From: a virus
IMG/VR virus record: IMGVR_UViG_3300012228_000013
Coordinates: 1 to 28,556 of that record
Direction: 5' to 3' (one strand)
DNA: 28,556 nt
Positions 16,194 through 23,933 of this stretch are shown here, one piece after another (the stretch's first letter is position 1; the number at the start of each line of letters is the position of its first letter). The notes below the pieces were generated by a model. That model was not told the DNA's origin. It was given only the letters and a program-made list of their open reading frames with translations, and ran no database searches. The position numbers and the translations under genes are program-made.

Positions 16194-17162
16194 CTACGCG
16201 ATAACGATGTCCGCCAGGACTCCCTGCATCCGGCTGTTGGTGATAGTCAGGTTGCCCTTCGTCACAACCTGTGCAACGCGGTCCAACTGGTTCGGAATGG
16301 GCTTCCAGTCGGTCATCATGAAATCGGCATTGGTGTCAATGACCAATTCCAGATACCGCTCGTTAAGCATGTACGCGGTAAGCGCAGGACACGATGGGCT
16401 GAACGTGAGAGCGCATCCCTTGTACTGCAACGCCTCGAAGCCCGCATCGCCCATGCGAGGATCATAGATCCGCATGAACGTGGTGAGTCCAGCCTCATAC
16501 CACTCATACACCGCGCTGTGCGTGAGGATGAGCGTTGGATGGTCATTGCCGATGGAGCACTGGTTGTAGAGAATCCGGAAGTTGAATGCTACCGGATTGT
16601 CACCAGTGGGAAGTGCGGTAACAGACCATGTACGAAGCTGGTTCTGCCACCACAAAGCAGAGGAACGGTCAATACCACCAACCGTTCCTACCGTTGGCGT
16701 CTTGCTGACGAGATTGAGCAACCCGTCAAAATCCAAGGCGCCATTGCCCGAGCCATCTCCAAAGAGCATGGACTCGAACTTGTCCACCATGGAAAGTTCC
16801 AGGTTCTTCAACTTCGCCTGCGCCAGCGACATGATCTGGTTTTTCCCGACGTTGGTGGTATCGTCGGAGAACAACCGGACCACGCTGCCTGCAATGTACT
16901 TGTAGTTGAACTGCGCGGTGGTCAGCGGATCAGTATTGCCAATGTTCACAGTGCCCCCAGGACCCAGGGATTGCACCGTGTTGTTCTTGGCGTACATGAT
17001 CGGTTGACCGATCCACCGGGCGCCAGTCTCACGCCGCACACGTTCCTTGCTGTAAAGCCAGTACCAGAACGGTGTGGCGTTGAAGATGGCATCAATTGCC
17101 TTTGGGCGCATGATGTTCCAGGTGGTGGTGTAGAGACTGTCCAATTGCTCAGTCAGAGTCAT
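16194..17162 (-). CDS. Major capsid protein, HK97 fold (322 aa)
   Basis: Position after a portal and a scaffold-like gene, length, and sequence character identify the coat protein. The N-terminal arm is helical (LTEQLDSLYTTTWNIMRPKAIDAIF). Residues 40-65 carry E-loop-like strands (ETGARWIGQPIMYAKNNTVQ). A long spine-like helix follows at about residues 108-135 (KNQIMSLAQAKLKNLELSMVDKFESMLFGDG). The A-domain includes NDHPTLILTHSAVYEWYEAG and the end reads IPNQLDRVAQVVTKGNLTITNSRMQGVLADI. This resembles capsid proteins of podoviruses whose subunits carry no protease-cleaved delta domain, with a separate scaffold. No protease gene is present nearby. SD AAAGGG precedes the ATG, and only 3 nt separate it from the scaffold gene. 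Confidence 0.85.
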   Translation of the reverse strand: MTLTEQLDSLYTTTWNIMRPKAIDAIFNATPFWYWLYSKERVRRETGARWIGQPIMYAKNNTVQSLGPGGTVNIGNTDPLTTAQFNYKYIAGSVVRLFSDDTTNVGKNQIMSLAQAKLKNLELSMVDKFESMLFGDGSGNGALDFDGLLNLVSKTPTVGTVGGIDRSSALWWQNQLRTWSVTALPTGDNPVAFNFRILYNQCSIGNDHPTLILTHSAVYEWYEAGLTTFMRIYDPRMGDAGFEALQYKGCALTFSPSCPALTAYMLNERYLELVIDTNADFMMTDWKPIPNQLDRVAQVVTKGNLTITNSRMQGVLADIVIA

Positions 17163-17165
17163 GGC

Positions 17166-17846
17166 TTAGCCCTTTCCGAAAACCTTGTCAAACACTAACC
17201 CGGCAGCGTCACCATAGGTTTTTGGGGTTTTCCCTTTATTCTCCCCCAAAATATCCGCAGGCCCGCTACCCAACTCAGATGGCGTAGGTCGTACTGCGTT
17301 ACTGCTCCGGCGAGGTCGTTCAGCGTTTACCTTCTTCAACTCTTTTCCCGACGCTTTTTCAAGTCCTATTGCAAGCAGGTACAACGAGGACGCATCCAAT
17401 TGCGGGTACGCAGACGAGAGCTTCACCATTGCGTCCTGGTAATCCCAGAAGTCCTCGAATTGCTGCTCTGCTTCCCGCAACTGATCCTTCAGTGAAACCT
17501 TGGTTGTCTCCGCACGCATGGGATCAACCAGTTTCTTCACTTCTCCAAGGATGGTAGTGACCATGTACTTCGCCAGACCTTCATTGTCCATGTTCTCGAA
17601 GTCTGGCTTTCCTTCCTTCGCCGGCTCTCCACCCTTGTCGTCCGGGCTGTCACCCTTTGCAACAGCCTTGAGGAATGATGGATCGGTGAGCAATGACTCA
17701 AGCGATCCAATCTTCTTCCCCATATCAGCAACCTGAGTTCCAAGCGTCTGATTGTCCTTGAGCAGTTTCTCCACCTGCTCCGGGCTCAAATTCTTCTGCT
17801 CTCCATCCACCACTTCTTCTTTGCCAGTTTTCGGATCAATCGCCAT
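17166..17846 (-). CDS. Scaffolding protein (226 aa)
   Basis: Highly charged, helical and proline-poor in the middle, the protein sits directly before the capsid gene, the classic place for a scaffold. Residues 20-60 are a coiled coil (PEQVEKLLKDNQTLGTQVADMGKKIGSLESLL). An acidic linker follows, then helices (LAKYMVTTILGEVKKLVDPMRAETTKVSLKDQLREAEQQFEDFWDYQ is one continuous helical region at about 92-140). The basic end (KKVNAERPRRSSNAVRPTP) could bind the inner coat surface. Scaffolds guide procapsid assembly and leave before or during packaging. No protease motif is seen, so exit without cleavage is expected. The SD is AGGAG. Confidence 0.75.
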   Translation of the reverse strand: MAIDPKTGKEEVVDGEQKNLSPEQVEKLLKDNQTLGTQVADMGKKIGSLESLLTDPSFLKAVAKGDSPDDKGGEPAKEGKPDFENMDNEGLAKYMVTTILGEVKKLVDPMRAETTKVSLKDQLREAEQQFEDFWDYQDAMVKLSSAYPQLDASSLYLLAIGLEKASGKELKKVNAERPRRSSNAVRPTPSELGSGPADILGENKGKTPKTYGDAAGLVFDKVFGKG

Positions 17847-17859
17847 TTGAAGTTCTCCT

Positions 17860-18105
17860 TTAGCTCGCTAGCTCGTTGACCAATCCACGCTTTTTCAACT
17901 CACGCTTGTACTGGCTCCATGAAGTGATTTCCACTGGTGTATGCCCCAAATGCGGGTGCATGATTGGCTTGAACGTGTAAGCGTTCACCATTGGAATCCA
18001 CTCCAACTTCCCACCGCATTCACATGGCTTGAACGAAGACAAGTTCTTTGCGATGACTTCGCGCACTTTGTTGCACGTGTCACACTTCGCGTCATACCTG
18101 GGCAT
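17860..18105 (-). CDS. FmdB-type zinc-ribbon protein (81 aa)
   Basis: MPRYDAKCDTC opens a zinc ribbon with knuckles C8-x2-C11 and C28-x-C30-GG (KPCECGGKLEWIPM). This is the pattern of the FmdB/CxxC_CXXC regulatory-protein family, small ribbons often found next to phage portal and capsid genes. The remainder is a basic tail (SQYKRELKKRGL). The start lies 14 nt inside the portal gene with AAGGA in front, so the two are coupled. In phages the role of such ribbons is not established; nucleic-acid binding during packaging or late transcription are possibilities, not evidence. Confidence 0.7.
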   Translation of the reverse strand: MPRYDAKCDTCNKVREVIAKNLSSFKPCECGGKLEWIPMVNAYTFKPIMHPHLGHTPVEITSWSQYKRELKKRGLVNELAS

Positions 18106-19954
18106 TGTTCGGTCCTTGCTGCAATAGCTGTGTCATTGGACCCATTGCACTGGCTCCATCGCCACCGCCATTGCCACCCTGCCCACCCATTGCAAGCAGC
18201 GCGGCTAACTGTCCTGGCATTGCACTTTGTGGAGGAAGCAGTAGTTCTTCCGTTGGCACAGTCCGCATGGAATCGAGGAACGTTCGATAAAGCACTTGTT
18301 GGTTTATTGCGGGATCACTCCGGAAAACTTTGAATATCTCGATTGCCTCCTCTCTTTCCTGCTGCTGCGTTGCCGGGATCGTTGAATCCGTCGCAATTTC
18401 AATTTCGTAATCATCCTTCAACGCCGTTCCAACAAATGGAACGTTCCCGATCCCAGTTACTTCCACGAACCGTTCATTGTCCCAGAACGCGAAGATCATT
18501 GGATTGATCTTTGTTCTGAATGATTCACTGATAAGATCTGCCATCAAATCCCGACGCTCATCCCCACGGAGCATCAGGTTCTGTTGAACGATCTTCGCCT
18601 CTGTTGCAGTTCGTCGAGAGGCTTCAAACTCGCCCATGGAATTTCGGGAATATCCAATGATCTCCCGGATATCATCCCGGAGAACATCAGATATATTGAA
18701 CAATTCCCGGGACATTGTAGGATTTAGGACATGGGCTGCCTGGTTCGGAGGTCCATCAACAAGGATGACAGGACCAACTTTACCTTCTGCGATTTGCTTT
18801 GCTTGATCCGGGCTGACAACGTTCTTGTCAAGTAGGATCTTGATAAGCATGATCTTCTTATGATCCAGCTCAATGGATCGCGTCTCGTTGTATTCCTTGG
18901 CAAGTGGCAGCAGCACCTGTGCATCGCTCACCCCCCAGAAGTCCTCCCCATCATCATTGAACTGCATGATGGAAACAGGGAGACGGAACGGCATGTTATG
19001 CTGGTCATAACGCATGAAATCTTCACCGCCCGCATCAGTGAACGCCATGACTACCCCATTACGAGCATCCCAGACTTCATAATACATCAAATACTCGTCA
19101 GTCTGGGAACCTTCTTCTTTGCGTTCATTGGGTGATACAACAGCGCCACCACCAGAATCTCCCGCTGTGGCGCCATCAGATTTCGGCCCCGCCAATGCAC
19201 CAGGCCCCGGACGCCAATTGCTGCTTAGTTCCTTCGTTACCTTCTTGCTATAGATCGGATCAGCTTTCACATCATCCAATGGCCGGCGAACGCGGAATGC
19301 ACACCATGGAGCTTCATGGATGTTCTTCGTTCCCCATGGAACTAGAAAATCCTCCGGCGCACAACGCAACGCCCATGGTGTATCTGGCTGGATCAATTCA
19401 TGGTAGGAATACTTCTTCAAGTCCTCGTCAATTTTGAGGAGCGAAGTATCACTATCCAGATTCACGCCAGATTCCGCCAACAGTTTCTCAGCCTGTGCAT
19501 CAACTTGATCATCCAATGGCTCATCATTCTTCGGCTTGTCAGGGAACTCTGTGCCGATGGAATGATATCCATGTTTGAGGATGAAGAGATTGAAACGATA
19601 TGCATCCAATATCCCAAGTTTGTATTGCCCCTTGAGATAGTTCTGCCTGATTATCATGGAATCAATGGCAGCAACTGTCCGTGCCTTGATTCTGGATGAT
19701 GGCGATGAAGCCCGTCCAGGTGCAACGCGGGCACTGATTGATGGACTCTTGAAATATAATTGCGGAATCATCGACCGGCCAATGGCGAAGATCATATTCA
19801 CGTTCACGCCATCCAACGGCCGTCTATTGAGATAATATTCCCTGATTTCCCGCCATTGCTGCAACCGACTGTTGTAATCGAGATATTGCTCCGCCTTCTT
19901 TAGCCGATCCCGCCATGTTGCTAACAGCGCCGTTCGCCTAACCCGTGTTGCCAT
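18092..19954 (-). CDS. Portal protein, P22/SU10-like (620 aa)
   Basis: Length and sequence fit podovirus portals, which form the dodecameric DNA gate at one capsid vertex. The N-terminal region has the helical LKKAEQYLDYNSRLQQWREIREYYLNR stretch. VNMIFAIGRSMIPQLYFKSPSI follows, the common 'N...IPxLYFxxP' portal motif. Wing-like strands follow (PWALRCAPEDFLVPWGTKNI). Residues about 345-420 include the long stem helix region (VLLPLAKEYNETRSIELDHKKIMLIKIL). The crown-like part contains SRNSMGEFEASRRTATEAKIVQQNLMLR, a typical portal 'ERRTATE' motif. The last 40 residues are Gly/Gln-rich. A hairpin precedes the SD GAGG. The gene follows small genes rather than the terminase directly, an uncommon arrangement. 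Confidence 0.88.
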   Translation of the reverse strand: MATRVRRTALLATWRDRLKKAEQYLDYNSRLQQWREIREYYLNRRPLDGVNVNMIFAIGRSMIPQLYFKSPSISARVAPGRASSPSSRIKARTVAAIDSMIIRQNYLKGQYKLGILDAYRFNLFILKHGYHSIGTEFPDKPKNDEPLDDQVDAQAEKLLAESGVNLDSDTSLLKIDEDLKKYSYHELIQPDTPWALRCAPEDFLVPWGTKNIHEAPWCAFRVRRPLDDVKADPIYSKKVTKELSSNWRPGPGALAGPKSDGATAGDSGGGAVVSPNERKEEGSQTDEYLMYYEVWDARNGVVMAFTDAGGEDFMRYDQHNMPFRLPVSIMQFNDDGEDFWGVSDAQVLLPLAKEYNETRSIELDHKKIMLIKILLDKNVVSPDQAKQIAEGKVGPVILVDGPPNQAAHVLNPTMSRELFNISDVLRDDIREIIGYSRNSMGEFEASRRTATEAKIVQQNLMLRGDERRDLMADLISESFRTKINPMIFAFWDNERFVEVTGIGNVPFVGTALKDDYEIEIATDSTIPATQQQEREEAIEIFKVFRSDPAINQQVLYRTFLDSMRTVPTEELLLPPQSAMPGQLAALLAMGGQGGNGGGDGASAMGPMTQLLQQGPNNAQV

Positions 19955-19971
19955 TTTATCCTCGCTGTGAA

Positions 19972-19998
19972 GGGATGGGGTTTGCAGTCCCCCATCCC
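19972..19998 (-). promoter_or_regulatory. Hairpin before the portal start
   Basis: GGGATGGGG (19972-19980) pairs with CCCCATCCC (19990-19998) around a 9-nt loop. CTGT at 19965 can extend the stem with ACAG at 19999-20002 across a small bulge. It occupies the 56-nt gap between the last small gene and the portal. In the mRNA it is followed after about ten bases by GAGG, the portal SD, and by no U-tract. A stabilising, processing or attenuating element is likelier than a terminator. Confidence 0.5.
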
Positions 19999-20010
19999 AC
20001 AGTGGCCAGG

Positions 20011-20142
20011 TTACTTCCGATTCGGGTCCGGATGCTTCACCGCTGATGCAGGAGCCTGTGTTGACACCTGCTTGGGCACGCCATCCCCGGATTCCCGATC
20101 CTTTGGACCTTCAATGGGGCCACTGAACTTTGTCGAAGGCAT
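20011..20142 (-). CDS. Small proline/charged protein (43 aa)
   Basis: The ATG at 20142 follows GGGAGGGAAG, an excellent SD, and starts one base after the stop of the preceding small gene. The 43 residues (MPSTKFSGPIEGPKDRESG at the start, HPDPNRK at the end) are polar, rich in Pro, Lys and Gly and probably disordered. No cysteines or hydrophobic segments are present. It belongs to a tight row of four tiny genes before the portal. The gene is supported by SD and spacing; no function is visible. Confidence 0.6.
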   Translation of the reverse strand: MPSTKFSGPIEGPKDRESGDGVPKQVSTQAPASAVKHPDPNRK

Positions 20143-20143
20143 T

Positions 20144-20314
20144 TCACTTCCCTCCCTTCATCTTGGATTTCATTGCCGCAATGCCACGCGCAATGCCCTT
20201 TTGCACTGGCGCAGGTTCCAAGGGCTTGTACGTCTTTGGTCCTACAACTGGTCCCTTCTCAATCAAGGAACCAACGGACTTGCCCTTTCCGTCTTTCTTC
20301 ATGAATCTAGGCAT
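20144..20314 (-). CDS. Small highly basic protein (56 aa)
   Basis: The start at 20314 follows GGAGG at 6 nt and overlaps the end of the 48-residue gene. Roughly a quarter of the residues are Lys or Arg, clustered at both ends (MPRFMKKDGKGK and MKSKMKGGK), with a Pro-rich middle (KGPVVGPKTYKPLEPAP). The composition fits binding to DNA, RNA or an acidic partner. A longer frame to 20383 exists but has no SD. The function is unknown. Confidence 0.6.
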   Translation of the reverse strand: MPRFMKKDGKGKSVGSLIEKGPVVGPKTYKPLEPAPVQKGIARGIAAMKSKMKGGK

Positions 20315-20453
20315 TGGGAACCTCCGATTTTGCAGGCTTCTGTGAATCCTGGCCGGCTTTCTTCTCCGCTTCCAGCACTTCAACTCGCTCAGCCATTTGC
20401 CAGAGCTGAATTACCATTGCACCGATGTTCTGTTGCAACTTCATGTTATCCAT
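20307..20453 (-). CDS. Small coiled-coil protein (48 aa)
   Basis: The ATG at 20453 has GGAGGAATC in front, one of the best SDs in the operon, and the frame of 48 codons ends in TAG at 20307, overlapping the next start by 8 nt. The sequence starts MDNMKLQQNIGAMVIQLWQM and continues with AERVEVLEAEKKAG. It is a single amphipathic helix of about 35 residues with heptad-like hydrophobics, then a polar Ser/Pro/Lys tail. Such mini coiled coils can be assembly cofactors, but nothing specific is known here. Confidence 0.6.
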   Translation of the reverse strand: MDNMKLQQNIGAMVIQLWQMAERVEVLEAEKKAGQDSQKPAKSEVPNA

Positions 20454-20464
20454 GATTCCTCCGG

Positions 20465-20686
20465 CTACGTTACGTCAATGATTGGTGGTTGTGGCAAGGC
20501 CGCAATAGCCTGCCTGTGTTCATACTCCTTCACCGTGCGCTTGAGAATTCCAGTGATCCAATCCTTCGCTTCCTGGGCGGTGGCAGGAGTCACAGCTCCA
20601 CCAATGCCACCATGAATGGCATTACCGAGAGCTGCAAGAATTCTCTGTGCATCCTCGGCGGAATATGTGAGCGTTAAACTTGGCAT
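20465..20686 (-). CDS. Conserved small phage protein near fibre genes (73 aa)
   Basis: The start follows AGGAGG perfectly. The layout is a beta-like opening with an AEDAQRILAALGNAI helix, then TAQEAKDWITGILKRTVKEYEHRQA and a short hydrophobic end. I recognise the 'AEAKxxIxxxIKxxVxxYEHQxA' style helix from small proteins that sit beside tail genes in many phages, but their role is not known to me. It lies 9 nt after the collagen-like gene. Confidence 0.65.
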   Translation of the reverse strand: MPSLTLTYSAEDAQRILAALGNAIHGGIGGAVTPATAQEAKDWITGILKRTVKEYEHRQAIAALPQPPIIDVT

Positions 20687-20695
20687 GGAAACCTC

Positions 20696-21301
20696 CTATG
20701 CAACCATTGCAGCAGTTCTACCAGCTTCATAGAGATTCGTGCCATCACTGATCCAGTGAATGACAAATACACGCCCGCTAGTTGTGCCAGTTGCAAGTGT
20801 TCCAACAGGCTTGAAGCCGGAACCGAATGTGATTGTCCGACTCGTTGTCCCTGTTGTTAGAATGATTATATGACACACAGTTCCAGCGGCTGGAACTGTT
20901 GTTGTGAATGTCGCTGATGCAGTTGGTGTAACCTTCTTCGTCGCAGTTGTAGCCAACTCCATTGCTGTCGTGCCATTCGCAAGCAATGTATAAGATGGAG
21001 CATTGTTCCCCGGAGAACCTTGAATGCCTTGTGAACCAGCAGCTCCATCATTCCCTGCTGGACCTTGAATGCCTTGTATCCCTTGCCCACCAGTTGCACC
21101 AGGCTCCCCTTGCAATCCCTGCTCACCTGGAGGCCCAGGATCACCAGGAGGCCCCGGTGGACCTGGAGTTCCTCCAACAGACAGTTCGCCAACCTTTGTC
21201 CATGTTCCAGCAGTATGGCAAAGATAGATTCCTGCATTCACTCCATGCAGAATGCCAAGGTCATTGACACTTGGATTTGGCGGCAAGGTATCATAAGACA
21301 T
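20696..21301 (-). CDS. Collagen-like tail fibre protein (201 aa)
   Basis: Residues 44-100 are 19 uninterrupted Gly-X-Y triplets (GTPGPPGPPGDPGPPG at their start), enough for a stable trimeric collagen helix. The N-terminal 40 residues include GIYLCHTAGTWTKVGEL, a short beta motif seen in fibre-type proteins that may act as attachment or trimerisation part. The C-terminal 95 residues are Thr-rich beta (ATFTTTVPAAGTVCHIIILT), ending in IHWISDGTNLYEAGR, a typical fibre tip or stalk end. Phage collagens lack hydroxyproline and rely on trimerising ends. The ATG overlaps the stop of the larger fibre (TAATG), so the two are probably made together and may form one appendage. Confidence 0.8.
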   Translation of the reverse strand: MSYDTLPPNPSVNDLGILHGVNAGIYLCHTAGTWTKVGELSVGGTPGPPGPPGDPGPPGEQGLQGEPGATGGQGIQGIQGPAGNDGAAGSQGIQGSPGNNAPSYTLLANGTTAMELATTATKKVTPTASATFTTTVPAAGTVCHIIILTTGTTSRTITFGSGFKPVGTLATGTTSGRVFVIHWISDGTNLYEAGRTAAMVA

Positions 21302-23229
21302 TATGACATAATCCCATTTGCAACGAGCGCAGCACGGATTGCGACGACAAGAGCATGGAGTGATGACATATTGCTACCAGTATCCAAGCCATTCGCTCCA
21401 GCTCCATAAGCATTCAATGCACCACCGCTTGCAGCAGGAGTTTGTGGTGTGGAGTTGTTACAGGCAAAAGCACCAACGGATTTGACTGTTCCATCAACGA
21501 GAAAATTGTTATCCCCTGGATCACTGGTTCCACCGACATGAAAACCGCAATTGGTGGAAATGGGTCCACTAATATGAAGCTGCAAAAGATCAACCACTGC
21601 ACCACTATGGCCAAGGAACAAATCTCCAGCATTCTGATAAATTTGCCCTTCTGATCCAGTGGAATAGAAAGACAATGTAGGACTGACATCACCAGTTGAA
21701 GGTGTGCCGATTCTAATCTTTCCACCAGCAACTTGGAAAAGTTCGGTTTGTGCAATTGTGCCAATTCCTACGAGTCCTGTTGCTGTCATGTTGAACTTTG
21801 CATCAACAAGTAGATAAGTAGGTGCGATACTAAAACTGAGACTCTGACTACCGTCATTATACAATGTACCAATATACCAGTCAGTTGCACCAGCGTATGT
21901 ACCAAATTTAACCACCGATCCTCGTGCATCGCTGGATCGAAGCAAGTTTAGAATACTAAATCCACCACTAGCGGATGTTGCAAGAGATAAAGCTGCATCA
22001 GCGACCGAAGAAAACATGTCAAGCAAAACTGCTGGTGCAATTGTTCCAATACCAACATTTCCACCGCGTGGGTTTAGTGTTAGTGGGAATGCATTCGCAT
22101 TCGATGCATTATGCATCTGTATCCAAGCGCCCCACGGGTCTGCATCTGCAAAACCAAAATCAAGAAATGAATCATATGAAGGAATTGAAAATCGGGCAAC
22201 TCCTTTAGTTTGTGCGCCTGTCGTTATTGCAATCGGATATCCAACCATTCCAGTTGATCCTGCAATATCTACAGTCTGCACAGGATCAGCTATTCCAATG
22301 CCAAGTTTCCCTTCCATATAAACGTGGCCGTCAGCATAAAAAATTACTCGATTTGCACTATTGGTAAAGAAATTTACTGCGTTATTGACGTTATTATTAT
22401 ATATATACCATACATTCGTTCCATCTTTGTCAAAACGAATTCCAGCATTTCCATCTACTCCACTATCAACAGTCAGATATGTATGCGTACCACTTTTCAA
22501 GTGTAAAAGGCTTTGTGGGTTATCTGTTCCAATGCCGATAGGACCAACAAATTCAGTTACACCACCAACATTGAAAGATACAATTTCCGCGCCACCAGAA
22601 CCACCGAAGATCGCAACAACTGCATCACCTACTGTATCATCTTTATTCCAGAAATAAGCAGTACGTCCAATGCTTTCAATTGCAAGTTTCGTTGCAATTG
22701 GATTGACTGTTCCAATTCCCACGCTTCCATTATCTTTGAAGATAAATAATGGTTGGTTTGCAGAATTATAAAAGATAATATCTTTACCAGTGACAAGATT
22801 CTGGATAAAGAAATTTCCCCCCGTTCCACCAAGAGAAACTTCAGCTCCACTATGCGCAATTTTTGTCAATCCCAATGTTGCAGCATAGGAAGCAACAGGA
22901 GCTACCCCAATCCCAACTTCTCCTGTCGGTGCAATGATAATTGATCCACCAGAAGCATTCGTCGCCAAGCGCAATCCATGCGCACCGAAGGTTCCTATCC
23001 AATAGTCCAATGTCCCTGATGAATAACTATACAGGCCAAGACTCGCCCCAGATAATGAATTTAGGGTTAACCCATACCCACCGGCAGGATGCCCAATAAC
23101 CAATGGGCCTGTCATTGCTCTTGAGCCATCGACCAATACATATCCTGCCAAAGCCGCAGCTAAATCTTCTGGGGACACTCCGCCACCAGCAGATGAAATT
23201 TGCGCTTGGGCAAGACCAATGTTACTCAT
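21301..23229 (-). CDS. Tail fibre protein with GIGxxxP repeats (642 aa)
   Basis: The start ATG 23229 overlaps the previous stop (ATGA) with AAAAGG upstream; a frame extending to 23271 has no SD. The N-terminal part (VSPEDLAAALAGYVLVDGSRAMTGPLVIG) is the familiar 'LxxYVLxDGSRAMTGxL' fibre motif. About six repeats follow, of the type GIGT-xx-P-xxxL separated by 70-110 residues (GIGVAP, GIGTVNP, GIGTDNP, GIGIADP, GIGTIAP, GIGTIAQ). These are typical of trimeric fibre shafts with 'identity-mark' beta strands. The end, MSSLHALVVAIRAALVANGIMS, is a common fibre C-terminus. I see no peptidase S74 chaperone (no Ser-Lys dyad region with EAL helices). Host recognition is the expected role. Confidence 0.8.
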   Translation of the reverse strand: MSNIGLAQAQISSAGGGVSPEDLAAALAGYVLVDGSRAMTGPLVIGHPAGGYGLTLNSLSGASLGLYSYSSGTLDYWIGTFGAHGLRLATNASGGSIIIAPTGEVGIGVAPVASYAATLGLTKIAHSGAEVSLGGTGGNFFIQNLVTGKDIIFYNSANQPLFIFKDNGSVGIGTVNPIATKLAIESIGRTAYFWNKDDTVGDAVVAIFGGSGGAEIVSFNVGGVTEFVGPIGIGTDNPQSLLHLKSGTHTYLTVDSGVDGNAGIRFDKDGTNVWYIYNNNVNNAVNFFTNSANRVIFYADGHVYMEGKLGIGIADPVQTVDIAGSTGMVGYPIAITTGAQTKGVARFSIPSYDSFLDFGFADADPWGAWIQMHNASNANAFPLTLNPRGGNVGIGTIAPAVLLDMFSSVADAALSLATSASGGFSILNLLRSSDARGSVVKFGTYAGATDWYIGTLYNDGSQSLSFSIAPTYLLVDAKFNMTATGLVGIGTIAQTELFQVAGGKIRIGTPSTGDVSPTLSFYSTGSEGQIYQNAGDLFLGHSGAVVDLLQLHISGPISTNCGFHVGGTSDPGDNNFLVDGTVKSVGAFACNNSTPQTPAASGGALNAYGAGANGLDTGSNMSSLHALVVAIRAALVANGIMS

Positions 23230-23615
23230 TGCAATGACCTTTTGAACCACTGAACGAAGCGATCCCACCAACTAGCCGGCTTCCTGTATGCAGATTGGCC
23301 CAGGGGATCTTTCCATATATATGGCAAGCCATAATAGATTTCAAAGATTTTCAAGAATTGCAAGGGAACGTTCTTGGCCGTTAGTTTGTTGTATTCGAAT
23401 TCCCACCATTCATGTTCATGGATTTTGATTTGAATATCCCCACTCACAGCTTCGCCAAGGATCTTGATTACATGATCCAAGTTCAACTTGCTATGGTCTT
23501 TTGCGGGAATGGATAGACAGGACAACGGAGTCGCTAATGGAACTAACGACACATGCGGGAAGGGATAACGGATCGCCGCAAGCATTGCACGAAAAACATC
23601 TTGCATATCTTTCAT
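23226..23615 (-). CDS. Hypothetical protein upstream of the tail fibre (129 aa)
   Basis: Both ends overlap neighbours by ATGA, so it is tightly coupled in translation. The protein has a cysteine (LSCLSIP), an EHEWWEFEY stretch and a Trp-rich end (PASWWDRFVQWFKRS) that could form an amphipathic helix. No family is recognised. The IHEHEWWEFE segment has two His and several acidic residues but no recognised metal motif. Position suggests a fibre-assembly or tail-related role only. Confidence 0.6.
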   Translation of the reverse strand: MKDMQDVFRAMLAAIRYPFPHVSLVPLATPLSCLSIPAKDHSKLNLDHVIKILGEAVSGDIQIKIHEHEWWEFEYNKLTAKNVPLQFLKIFEIYYGLPYIWKDPLGQSAYRKPASWWDRFVQWFKRSLQ

Positions 23616-23884
23616 GCCAATAACCCTATCACTTCTGCCGGCCCCGTTCCTTCACTTGCCCGAAGCCAACCACATTTGTCCGTTGCGAATTTAGAAATAT
23701 TCCAGGAGAACGAACCACCGGCTTTTATTGTATGAAATGTGGCTGCATTCTCCTTAGTACGGAATTGCATTGATTCGTCAGCCCTATTCTGCACGATCAC
23801 AGTTTTCACAGGACCAACGAATATGATCTCTGTGTCTGCAATCGTCGATAGCGTGAGATTCAGGATCTCTTCTTGTGCTATCAT
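23612..23884 (-). CDS. Small beta-rich protein (90 aa)
   Basis: The sequence alternates hydrophobic and polar residues over its whole length (ILNLTLSTIADTEIIFVGPVKTVIVQNRA) and ends in a Gly-rich strand region (LRASEGTGPAEVIGLLA), consistent with a small beta-sandwich. The motif TFHTIKAGGSFSWNI resembles 'xTIxAGxxxxW' segments of small phage surface proteins. SD is GGAGAG. The stop overlaps the next start (ATGA). A small tail or head-surface protein is plausible. Confidence 0.6.
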   Translation of the reverse strand: MIAQEEILNLTLSTIADTEIIFVGPVKTVIVQNRADESMQFRTKENAATFHTIKAGGSFSWNISKFATDKCGWLRASEGTGPAEVIGLLA

Positions 23885-23933
23885 TGGTGATCTCTCCAGT
23901 ATTCATACCAACAACGGAGCCAAGCAATGACTT

